In this document: positions 10,401 to 15,867 of the stretch, in pieces
Position numbering within the stretch: the stretch's first letter is position 1
Layout of the letters: the number at the start of each line of letters is the position of its first letter
Source of the DNA: Phoronis ovalis
Lineage: Eukaryota; Phoronida; Phoronidae
Direction: 5' to 3'
Assembly: GCA_028565635.1 (NCBI GenBank)
Contig: JAOXYB010025858.1
Coordinates: 1-15,867 of the forward strand
DNA: 15,867 nt
Made by a program: the position numbers and the translations under genes
The notes under the pieces: generated by a model
The model's database searches: none
The model's input: the letters and a program-made list of their open reading frames with translations, nothing else
Told to the model about the DNA's origin: nothing

Positions 10401-13400
10401 AAAAACATGTCTTGGAATATGACCATTTTCTCCAAAATATCTACAAACGGCATTGAGGCTAAGTTTTATTTCAATGTGTAAAATAATGCTATTTATTTTA
10501 TTAGATATCATACACTATTTTGCTTAAAAAGTAGACCCGAACTATACCTTTCCAAAAGAGTTGGAGTTCTTGACTAGGTCTCACACACTATCCCCAAATT
10601 TTACCACAGGAGCATGAAAGCTACCTGGAAATATACTAAAATTCGTGGCACATCCCTGTCCTCTCCATACACTAAGAAAGCCCTGGGTTCACTTTATGGC
10701 ATGTACCATTGTGACCTGTGAAATATAATTGATATTTATCATGAAAATCTACATATCTATGAATGTTAGTCCTCTTGAAATATCAACAAACAGTCAGTTT
10801 TCAGATCTGGTTATAATCCATGATCCTGTTTTTTATTAACAGGTGTCCAGAATTACAGTGGCCAAAGTGTTTTTGATTGTGTCCCAGCAGAGGGCAGGAT
10901 TGCAGCTGGAGGTTCACGAGAGATAACCCTTACATTTGCTCCTGATCATGCCAGTACTAAGTATTCTGATGGAATTAGGCTGGAACTGTTTAATGAGGTA
11001 ACAATGAATGTCTTTGTTTATTAAATAAACTCAAATTTGATGTAAATGTAAAAATATTTGCATTTCAAGCTACATATTTAATGGAAAGTTCATTCAAAAT
11101 GGTTTAAGCTGGGTTTTTTTTGGCTCCTTAAACCAATTTTCATTGTAAAAAAAGTGGGAAAAGTCAAAATAACACATAGAGCTATTTGTAAATGACTGTA
11201 TATTTGATTGTTTGAAATTTTATATAGGATTTTTGAATAAAAACTTTTTTCAACATGGGCGGCCTGCATTGCTCATAATTTCTGATGCAATGAGTAATAA
11301 CATTATCTTTCAACTAGTAGTAGACTATGGTCACCAGCTATTTATCCCACATACTAAATGTGTTGTATGTAGTCACAGAGACTATGCACATTGTAGTATA
11401 ATTATTTTGTATTTATAAACTAAAAAAGGAAGTCCCCTAGTTCATATGCATTTAAATTCACTGTTGAGATAATTTTATCCAAGTTAATTTACTTAAGATT
11501 GACCTTGAGACATCTTTCATCAGTCTGCTTTCAACATGTAAACTCAGGTCCAAGTCAAAAAACATTTTTAATAAAAAAAACCCCACATTTCAAAATTACA
11601 GGTATATACTTTTTTAACTTGAAATACCTCTAATTGCCATTTTCACTTTTCCAGGTTCACTTATGTACAATAAAATTTGAAAAACAGTTTAATAGCCAAA
11701 AATCCAGTTTATATCCATTTTAAATGACTCTTTAATTTTAAAACTACTTTTAACTTGATTTAGGGGCTTGTAAATCACAATAAAAAAAATAGCATTTTCG
11801 AGTATATATTTATGTTATCATATAAAAAATCGTAACGAATCCCGTGGCAAAATATGATGGGGTGCATTGCAACCGATGCAATTTTTTTACATTTCATGTA
11901 TAGCCCACCTATGTGTGAGTTATGTAAGTTATGTGTATTTTCAGGAAGAGGCTTATTGCTTCAAGGTCATTGGACAGGCATTTGCACATATTATGTATGT
12001 AGAAGGTGGAGATGAGTTAACACCAAACATTGAGTCATTAGCTTTGGTACCTGTTGGAGATGAAGAGGAAATCGGTAGTGTTATTTAACTTGCACATTTT
12101 CTCATTAAGTGTATCTGTTAAAAATACATGTATTGTGGTTTGTAGATTTCTCCCTTTTTTCACCATCTGGAATATAAAAAGGTAGAACCATGAAACTTGC
12201 ATCAAGTAAGCAAATAGCAGCCATCATCTCTACTGCTGGGGATGAATATAGTTTTTAGGGATATCTTTCAGTGAGCATTTTTTTGCCTTGGATTTTTGCC
12301 TCTGGGCAGCCATGGATACATTTCTATTTGAAAGCAGATATAATTCTACACAAAATTAAAAATATCAATTCGAAAATGTAATTTTTATCAAAAATTGATG
12401 AGATTATTTCCAACATACTAAATCACTAATTTGTCTATGTATGCCCTATTGAATTATTTTAAGAGTTCATCCGAAAGTTAGTTGGTAATCCCTGCATGAA
12501 CAATCAAGAGTGCAGGCATGAGATTATGTGACCGAACACAAATTTTCTGCTATTTACTAGAAGACAATATGTTTTTATTGAGGTGGAGGGGAAAATCAAT
12601 TGTATCCTTATACCGAATTTATTTACAATATGAAAACAAGATTACGTGGCCATATGGGATTAAATATATTATAGTAAAAAAAGTATAATTCACAAGTTCA
12701 GCATATTATCCAAAAATATGAAATAATATATATATTTTATGGTTCTTATTGCAGAGCTTGTCTCTTTCAAAAGTCTAATTAATTTGTAATCTTTGTCCCC
12801 ACAAATTAGGTAAAATTGACACCTACCCCTGCTCTATGTGGCAGCCTTGCTGTATTTAGTCAGGCTACATAAAATGAATCAAAACTCATATTGAACCACA
12901 AATTTGAGATTATAAGCTTTATGTTGTTAATATACTACTAGCTGGAACCTGTTAATATTGAATAACCATATGTTTAACATGAATACCTTAAATGAATAGA
13001 AAACCACCACTTTCATTGAAGTAGGGCCTACTAAACTAGTTGTAGTAAGGAAACTAGTTGACAGAATACACATTACATTAAATACTTTCTCACACATCTG
13101 CTATCACACTTATATGGTTTGACAAATACCCTTGTCCCCCCTGGACCCATATCATTTCATGTCAGTTTGGACAAACACATCACTACAAACCTGATGAGAT
13201 CTAAAAAAAAACAAATCACTGTTTAGATTTGATTTGATACATGATCAATGGTATAATATGCACCAAGGAATACGCATTAATTATAACTTGAGTTTTTTTA
13301 AACCATCTCCCAACCATCGTGCCCCCTCCACTATTGTCCCAAATATTTATCCCAGGCATTTTTATATCCTGTCCATTCTTGTAAGCATTATCTCATACAT

Positions 13401-14181
13401 TTGTTTATCCCATCCCATGTCTTGTGGCATGTTAATCACTTCCCATCAATTTTGACCCATACCCACAGCATTTACTGATCCTGTCCTGTGTCCCAGGGCA
13501 TGTTAATCATCTCCCATTAATTTCAACGAACAGCACCACAGGACCTAACATATTATCTGTTATTGGCAGTTGTATGCATGTGTTTCTATAAAAATAATAA
13601 TCAGCAACTTAATGGAGGGGGTAGGGGGTACCCCCAAGGTACAATGCTCGCACTTAAAAATCGGCAATGCTCGCACAATTGACAACCAAAAAAAAAAAAA
13701 TGGTCGCAAAAAAAAACGTCGACAAACAAATTAGTAAAAAATCAGTTAACAAAATTAAAAAACAATGCAAAAAATGGTCGCCAAAAGGCAATGCTCGCTG
13801 CTTGCACTTAACAGACCAAGGCAATGCTCGCTGCTCACACTTAACAGGCCAAATACTCGCTGCTCATGATACCCCCCTATAGCCCTCTTAATTTATGATA
13901 TGCATTTTCGTGCAATAATAATAATAAGCAATAACCAAACTTATGAAGTTATGTGTGTTTAGCTAAGACATGACAAACCTTGAATTTCTGATTTAATAAC
14001 GAATGCTGGTTTATGATGTAGGGAAATCGGTTAATATGTTTTGATTATTTCAGATACTAAGGCAGCACCAGTTCCTGTCTTACTGACAATGAATAGTATA
14101 TCAGGAAGTGAGGAATACTCTACAGCTTCACGGAACCTATTGATTGGCTGTGTAAGAACTATGGCAGTCAGTCAAAAGAAG
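4318..14181 (+). CDS. CFAP74: CFAP74-like gene, interior eight exons (5' and 3' ends outside window)
   Basis: Joined exons 4318-4443, 4740-4905, 7530-7649, 7894-8049, 9470-9599, 10843-10997, 11945-12074 and 14054-14181 give 370 codons without a stop; all introns are GT-AG and phases match. Seen: serial ASH/MSP-like Ig folds. One ends near local residue 60 (LEVHCPMVKP). The second spans about 61-160 (NFGDV, KSITIQN, HTLLISFAPGEDR, LIGKGVD). The third spans about 163-310 (VLDMGAVLVNEY, IENTS, GQSVFDCVPAEG, ITLTFAPDH, VIGQAFAHIMYVEGGD). A fourth begins in the last exon. Known: CFAP74 (Chlamydomonas FAP74) sits in the C1d projection of the central apparatus with FAP46, FAP54 and FAP221; human defects cause ciliary dyskinesia and male infertility. 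The assignment rests on remembered family sequence, notably the NTLYLE, GQSVF, MYVEGGD and VGCIRT-like blocks. Other ASH proteins (HYDIN, CFAP47, CFAP65, DLEC1) are less likely. The family is usually about 1,600 residues, so this is roughly a quarter. Confidence 0.85.
4434..4489 (+). other. inverted repeat spanning the exon a donor site
   Basis: TATCCTATAGGT at 4434-4445 is the reverse complement of ACCTATAAGGATA (4477-4489) except for one bulged base, with a loop of about 31 nt. The GT of the exon a donor (4444-4445) is the last pair of the stem, so in pre-mRNA the 5' splice site could be sequestered. Confidence 0.7.
4444..4739 (+). other. intron between exons a and b
   Basis: 296 bp, AT-rich, phase 2. 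Apart from the 3' arm of the donor-spanning inverted repeat I see nothing in it. Confidence 0.75.
4740..4905 (+). CDS. CFAP74: CFAP74 exon b
   Basis: Acceptor TTATTTTGTAG at 4729-4739 follows a T-rich tract. The first base completes the Ser codon split from exon a, then 55 codons follow. It carries HNTLYLEVHCPMVKP, the end of one Ig-like domain, then NFGDVSMCQNIIKSITIQN, the first strands of an ASH domain. The usual small residue (Gly) in the NFGxVxxG turn is Cys here. The donor AAT|GTATCC at 4905/4906 is weak; reading on without splicing meets a TGA at 4915-4917. The end was chosen because it keeps phase 0 with exon c and gives the family's expected spacing. Confidence 0.8.
4906..7529 (+). 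other. intron between exons b and c, mostly tandem repeat
   Basis: 2.6 kb, phase 0, with a weak donor (GTATCC) and a weak acceptor (AATGAACAG). About 85 percent is the repeat array at 4968-7230. The remaining 300 bp before exon c are plain AT-rich DNA. Minus-strand open frames here come from the repeat. Confidence 0.75.
4968..7230 (+). repeat. array of about eight diverged copies of a ~0.3 kb repeat
   Basis: Each unit has in order: CTTCAGTTTTTATCTGATCAG; TTCATATTCGATA; a half-site-like block AGGTCAAAGTGCAGGTCA; ATTTTGACC; CTTCCAATATGGCYGACTGG; GAGAGGGCATGTCA; GAAACATTGAC; GGTGGATTCAYGAAGGCCAT; AGGCTGGTGGGCATAATAGG; GTGACATTTTAAAATGACC; GTGGGTCAAATG; then GTAACACTTTCTTTGTC. Counting the (G)ATCAG block, copies lie at about 5087, 5351, 5464, 5889, 6195, 6484, 6631 and 6953, so spacing is 264, 113, 425, 306, 289, 147 and 322 bp. 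Two copies are truncated. A separate module (GCCCATC...GGCATATAGTCGTAGGC) opens the array near 4972 and recurs near 5775 within the 425-bp interval. The last copy is the most diverged. No protein domain recognised. Confidence 0.88.
7530..7649 (+). CDS. CFAP74: CFAP74 exon c
   Basis: Forty codons, phase 0 at both ends. The acceptor is AATGAACAG at 7521-7529, with a poor pyrimidine tract. A nearby AG at 7547-7548 would put the exon out of phase with exon b, so it was rejected. The donor is GTG|GTGAGT at 7649/7650. The product runs VNMSCLDTNGPF, then ALRELEPDASHTLLISFAPGEDRV, the middle strands of the ASH domain begun in exon b. Confidence 0.82.
7650..7893 (+). other. intron between exons c and d
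   Basis: 244 bp, phase 0, consensus ends, AT-rich; nothing else seen. Confidence 0.8.
7894..8049 (+). CDS. CFAP74: CFAP74 exon d
   Basis: Fifty-two codons, phase 0 at both ends. The acceptor TTATTAATTGTAG (7881-7893) and the donor GTA|GTAAGT at 8049/8050 are both strong. It encodes YQEVLELRCPKSTLFVTLIG then KGVDPKV, which closes the second Ig-like domain. LESNVLDMGAVLVNEYVEKT follows and opens the third. The GVxP linker followed by VLDMGxVxxxE is the classic ASH-to-ASH junction. Confidence 0.87.
8050..9469 (+). other. intron between exons d and e
   Basis: 1.42 kb, phase 0. The ends are AT-rich. About 8340-8460 and 8570-9260 are less AT-rich and contain moderate open frames on both strands (plus 8695-8922; minus 8884-9066 and 8975-9181) without any domain I recognise. 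A perfect GAGAC-GAAA-GTCTC hairpin with a GNRA-type loop lies at 8655-8668. It could be an old insertion, but I cannot see its borders. Confidence 0.65.
9470..9599 (+). CDS. CFAP74: CFAP74 exon e
   Basis: Acceptor with an eight-T run, ATTTTTTTTAG, ending at 9469. Donor G|GTAAGT at 9599/9600. It has 43 codons plus one base (phase 1 exit). It begins IENTSTLGIDYNIKLDSNSL and continues through HSKAQDIPAFIKHENVNSTLV, the strand and long loop of the third Ig-like domain. Confidence 0.83.
9600..10842 (+). other. intron between exons e and f
   Basis: 1.24 kb, phase 1, strong donor and acceptor. It carries the inverted-repeat element at about 10287-10688; the rest is AT-rich with nothing recognised. 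The small open frame at 10268-10456 lies within the element. Confidence 0.75.
10287..10688. mobile_element. putative foldback/MITE-like element with imperfect terminal inverted repeats
   Basis: ACCCAGGG at 10287-10294 faces its complement CCCTGGGT at 10681-10688. About 25 bases inside each end is a second matching block, GGGATGTGCC (10320-10329) against GGCACATCCC (10647-10656). Two matched blocks at almost equal offsets argue against chance. ATATACTAAAA motifs recur inside (near 10360, 10390 and 10632). No transposase is present and I could not define a target-site duplication, so it would be non-autonomous or decayed. Confidence 0.45.
10843..10997 (+). CDS. CFAP74: CFAP74 exon f
   Basis: Acceptor CCTGTTTTTTATTAACAG ends at 10842; donor GAG|GTAACA at 10997/10998. 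Two bases complete the split Gly codon, then 51 codons. It encodes VQNYSGQSVFDCVPAEGRIA then AGGSREITLTFAPDH and YSDGIRLELFNE, the last strands of the third ASH domain. This is the most recognisable stretch of the gene. Confidence 0.88.
10998..11944 (+). other. intron between exons f and g
   Basis: 947 bp, phase 0. AT-rich with an A-run followed by CCCC near 11570-11584. The open frame at 11212-11418 has no recognised domain and does not fit the gene. Nothing else seen. Confidence 0.75.
11945..12074 (+). CDS. CFAP74: CFAP74 exon g
   Basis: Acceptor GTGTATTTTCAG ends at 11944; donor ATCG|GTAGTG at 12074/12075, phase 1 exit. It has 43 codons: EEAYCFKVIGQAFAHIMYVE then GGDELTPNIESLALVPVG and an acidic tail (DEEE). 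It ends the third Ig-like domain and starts the linker to the next. The frame is also open upstream of the acceptor to an ATG at 11867, which is chance intron sequence. Confidence 0.87.
13130..13560 (+). repeat. dispersed repeat, copy 2
   Basis: It matches the 2810-3235 element in blocks, same orientation. Inside it GGCATGTTAATCAYYTCCCAT occurs twice, starting near 13426 and 13497, about 71 bp apart, so the element itself has a tandem sub-unit. An open frame (13234-13455) runs through it without recognisable coding character. Confidence 0.7.
13624..13635. repeat. perfect GC palindrome
   Basis: GGGGGTACCCCC, a perfect 12-base palindrome in AT-rich surroundings, at the left edge of the CTCGC-rich minisatellite. 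A C-run (ACCCCCC, 13871-13877) sits at the other edge. Confidence 0.9.
13641..13870 (+). repeat. minisatellite with 33-bp unit and related short motifs
   Basis: Two nearly identical 33-bp units at 13785-13817 and 13818-13850 (AAGGCAATGCTCGCTGCT then CACTTAACAG) are followed by a partial third copy from 13851. The shorter motif CAATGCTCGCAC also occurs at 13642 and 13666, and TGGTCGC(C/A)AAA at about 13700 and 13775. Because 33 is a multiple of three, an open frame (13667-13882) reads as repeated 11-residue units containing GNARC; I regard it as non-coding. Confidence 0.8.
14054..14181 (+). CDS. CFAP74: CFAP74 exon h
   Basis: Acceptor TTGATTATTTCAG ends at 14053; donor AAG|GTAAGA at 14181/14182 is strong, phase 0 exit. 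Two bases complete the split Asp codon, then 42 codons: TKAAPVPVLLTMNSISGSEE, YSTASRNLLIGCVRTMAVSQ, KK. The RxLxxGCVRT segment followed by a short basic SQKK matches the start of the following domain in the CFAP74 family. The coding continuation lies beyond this exon and was not found with confidence before the window ends. Confidence 0.83.
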
Positions 14182-14815
14182 GTAAGAAAACTGTATTTCT
14201 CCTGTATAACAGTATAAACACAATAGTTATGCTTTGCGCAGTGTATTCATTATTTACTGAAACAACTATAAAATTTGTTCCATGGCTATTTTGGAACAAA
14301 TTCAAATATAGAATAATTTACTTTAATAATTACATAATAAAAAATGAAGCTTACAAACAGACAATAAGAAAAAGTTATGATACTTTCAAGAGCTTTATTT
14401 TAAACTTAATTTTTTTGTTCTGTAGATGACGAAATCATTTTGCAAAAAATTAGTGTTTGTCCAATATCTCATGATAATTAAGTGTCACTGCCAATTCTAT
14501 ACAGAGTTCAAATGCATGTGTACCTAGCTTCAATGTTCAACAGTCGATTCATTGTATTTACTTTGGAGTGTATCAGATGTATTGTTTCTTTATACTTTGT
14601 AACTAACAAAAATGATGTGCAAAATTATGACTCTGACAAACTTGGGTATATAATTATTGTGATTGTGACCTAAACTTGAATTGTGAAATTGATTACATTT
14701 TGTTAAAACTAAATATTAATATGAAATCATGAAATACGGCATGTTTAACAAATAACAGCTTGCTTATCATATGTGCAGAATGTTTGATGGTATTGATCTT
14801 TCTTTAATATATCAG

Positions 14816-14941
14816 TCACTTGAGGAACGATGGAAACCAAAACCAGTTTCGGTGAATTGCATTTTAGATTTTTGCACAGCATATAAATATAGACTTCCCT
14901 GTTTTACAAAGTCTGATAATTTTCTTTGGATTAATTGCTAG
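14816..14941 (+). other. candidate alternative terminal exon of CFAP74
   Basis: A good acceptor (GATCTTTCTTTAATATATCAG, ending at 14815) is followed in phase 0, the phase left by exon h, by 41 open codons beginning SLEERWKPKPVS and a TAG at 14939-14941. An AATAAA lies at 14959-14964 with T/G-rich DNA after it. Using it would truncate the protein. An internal donor (TCG|GTGAAT at 14851/14852) would instead make a 36-nt exon. I recognise no family similarity in it, and such signals arise by chance in AT-rich DNA. Confidence 0.25.
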
Positions 14942-15138
14942 TAGTTAAACTATCTCTCAATAAAAAGCTAAATTACAGTAATGATATTTTTGGAATGCTG
15001 TTTCTTGAAACTTTATGAAACATTTACAAAAAGATTACTTTAATTCTAAAAGTTCTTATTTTAATTTCATGTTAACTTTGCACCCGCTGTGTATGCTATT
15101 ATATTCACTCACTGCCTGATGTGTGTTTTTATGCACAG

Positions 15139-15150
15139 CCTGGGAAACAG
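15139..15150 (+). other. candidate 12-nt CFAP74 microexon
   Basis: TGTTTTTATGCACAG precedes CCTGGGAAACAG, followed by GTTAGA. It is flanked by AG and GT, is a multiple of three, and follows exon h in phase 0, adding Pro-Gly-Lys-Gln after SQKK. A basic, Pro-containing stretch is plausible at this linker, but twelve bases cannot carry proof and the donor is only moderate. Confidence 0.25.
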
Positions 15151-15596
15151 GTTAGATGTTTTATTATATAGTAATTATTTAAAGGCACTGTTTCTAGGTT
15201 TATCATGTCTTATGGCTAAAAAATGAAATGCATGTTATGCGTATTATGGTAAGGATGAATTGTCTGGAATAAAATCAACAAAAGTTTTATCATTTGATAC
15301 ATTTACATCATTCTGCATATTTTGACATTATTTAAAAATTACTTTTCGCCGTGGCACCAAACATCTGGTTAAAGCTTGAATTACTGGATAAGTAATGTAA
15401 AGAAAACAACGTGAAATAAGAACTTATGTTTGAAACTAAGAAATAGTTCCTTTAAATATAATTTCATTTTAAAATAGCTAGATTATATTTCTGCTTCTTA
15501 TATATTCTGCATGTGCATGTTAATATCTTTATAATAAACTAACAAGCAAAATATATTAACATCTCTTAGAAACGAAAAAAAGGCTGTATTTTAGCC

Positions 15597-15639
15597 GATT
15601 CGCATGACTGTTATAATTCAAATTATAATAATTCGAATC
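15597..15639. repeat. nested inverted repeat
   Basis: TTATAATT-CA-AATTATAA (15611-15628) is a perfect inverted repeat with a 2-base spacer. It sits inside GATTCG (15597-15602) and CGAATC (15634-15639). It could extrude a cruciform or mark an element end. Confidence 0.7.
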
Positions 15640-15770
15640 AGTTTTGATGAGGAGATGGGACCGCCATTTAGCGTAGTCATCCGAGTCACGAGGGATACAC
15701 AGTCCCCAATGTTGAGAGCCAGGTTTTTACACCTTGTTTATTTCCATATAAGTATTGGGGTTTGGACCCG

Positions 15771-15867
15771 TATGTACATATCTATGTACATATATATATG
15801 TACTTTTGGATATATGTATATATATGTATATGTGTGTGTGTGTGTGTGTATGAGTGTCTGTGTATAT
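15771..15867. repeat. TA/TG microsatellite with an 18-bp palindrome
   Basis: The palindrome GTACATATATATATGTAC (15786-15803) is followed by TATATG repeats and then a (TG)n tract that runs to near the window end. Confidence 0.92.

Larger units (their letters stand above)
12075..14053 (+). other. intron between exons g and h
   Basis: 1.98 kb, phase 1. The first kilobase is AT-rich with nothing recognised. It then holds the dispersed repeat copy 2 and a minisatellite, listed separately, and a short AATAATAATAA tract near 13915. Confidence 0.75.
14182..15867 (+). other. partial intron after exon h
   Basis: Strong donor, AT-rich, with no confident exon before the window ends. It holds the two alternative-exon candidates, a small cruciform-type sequence and a terminal microsatellite. 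Open frames at 14229-14429 and 14482-14673 have no features of the gene. About 15640-15765 is less AT-rich and includes GGGATACACAGTCCC (near 15693), which can form a short hairpin; I do not recognise it. Confidence 0.65.

Noticed and set aside
11867-12088. 73-codon frame treated as a separate gene
   Set aside because: Its real part is exon g; the first 26 codons lie upstream of a good acceptor and the end reads past a donor.
14229-14673. Two open frames in the last intron (14229-14429, 14482-14673)
   Set aside because: Phe/Ile/Asn-rich translations typical of AT-rich intron DNA, with no fit to the gene's phase or family.
15641-15765. Possible tRNA-derived SINE near the right end
   Set aside because: I could not find convincing A and B box promoter sequences or a tail; only a small hairpin is visible.
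1-15867. CRISPR array, prokaryotic operon, rRNA or tRNA gene
   Set aside because: The repeats are long, uneven and diverged, without regular spacers; no ribosomal or tRNA fold is visible; the coding DNA is clearly spliced.

Overview
The window looks like AT-rich nuclear DNA from an animal. It has spliced coding exons with GT-AG borders, long AT-rich introns, microsatellites and dispersed or tandem non-coding repeats. It shows no prokaryotic gene layout, operon or RNA gene. I cannot fix the species. A ciliated aquatic invertebrate, perhaps a mollusc or another lophotrochozoan, is a reasonable guess from the gene and the style of the repeats, but it is inference.

One gene explains all the convincing coding sequence. 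Eight plus-strand exons between 4318 and 14181 join in frame (1111 nt, 370 codons, no internal stop). They encode an interior stretch of a protein made of ASH/MSP-type immunoglobulin-like domains, which I identify as CFAP74 (cilia and flagella associated protein 74), a subunit of the axonemal central apparatus. The first and last exons of the gene lie outside the window. Exon/intron phases agree at every junction. The product covers the end of one Ig-like domain, two essentially complete domains and the start of a fourth.

Layout: 1-4317 is intron (or upstream non-coding) with microsatellites, a three-copy exon-like tandem array (1579-2064) and a dispersed repeat (about 2810-3235). Next come exons a and b (4318-4443, 4740-4905). 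A 2.6 kb intron follows, filled by about eight diverged copies of a roughly 0.3 kb tandem repeat (4968-7230). Exons c, d, e, f and g (7530-12074) are separated by introns of 0.2-1.4 kb; one of these carries an imperfect inverted-repeat element (about 10287-10688). A 2.0 kb intron has a second copy of the dispersed repeat (13130-13560) and a 33-bp minisatellite. Exon h is 14054-14181. A final partial intron holds a possible alternative terminal exon, a possible 12-nt microexon and a terminal TA/TG microsatellite.

I found no new molecular system. The points worth checking are splice-related: a hairpin over a donor site, a weakly spliced intron loaded with repeats, the tandem exon-like units, and the two alternative 3' exon candidates.
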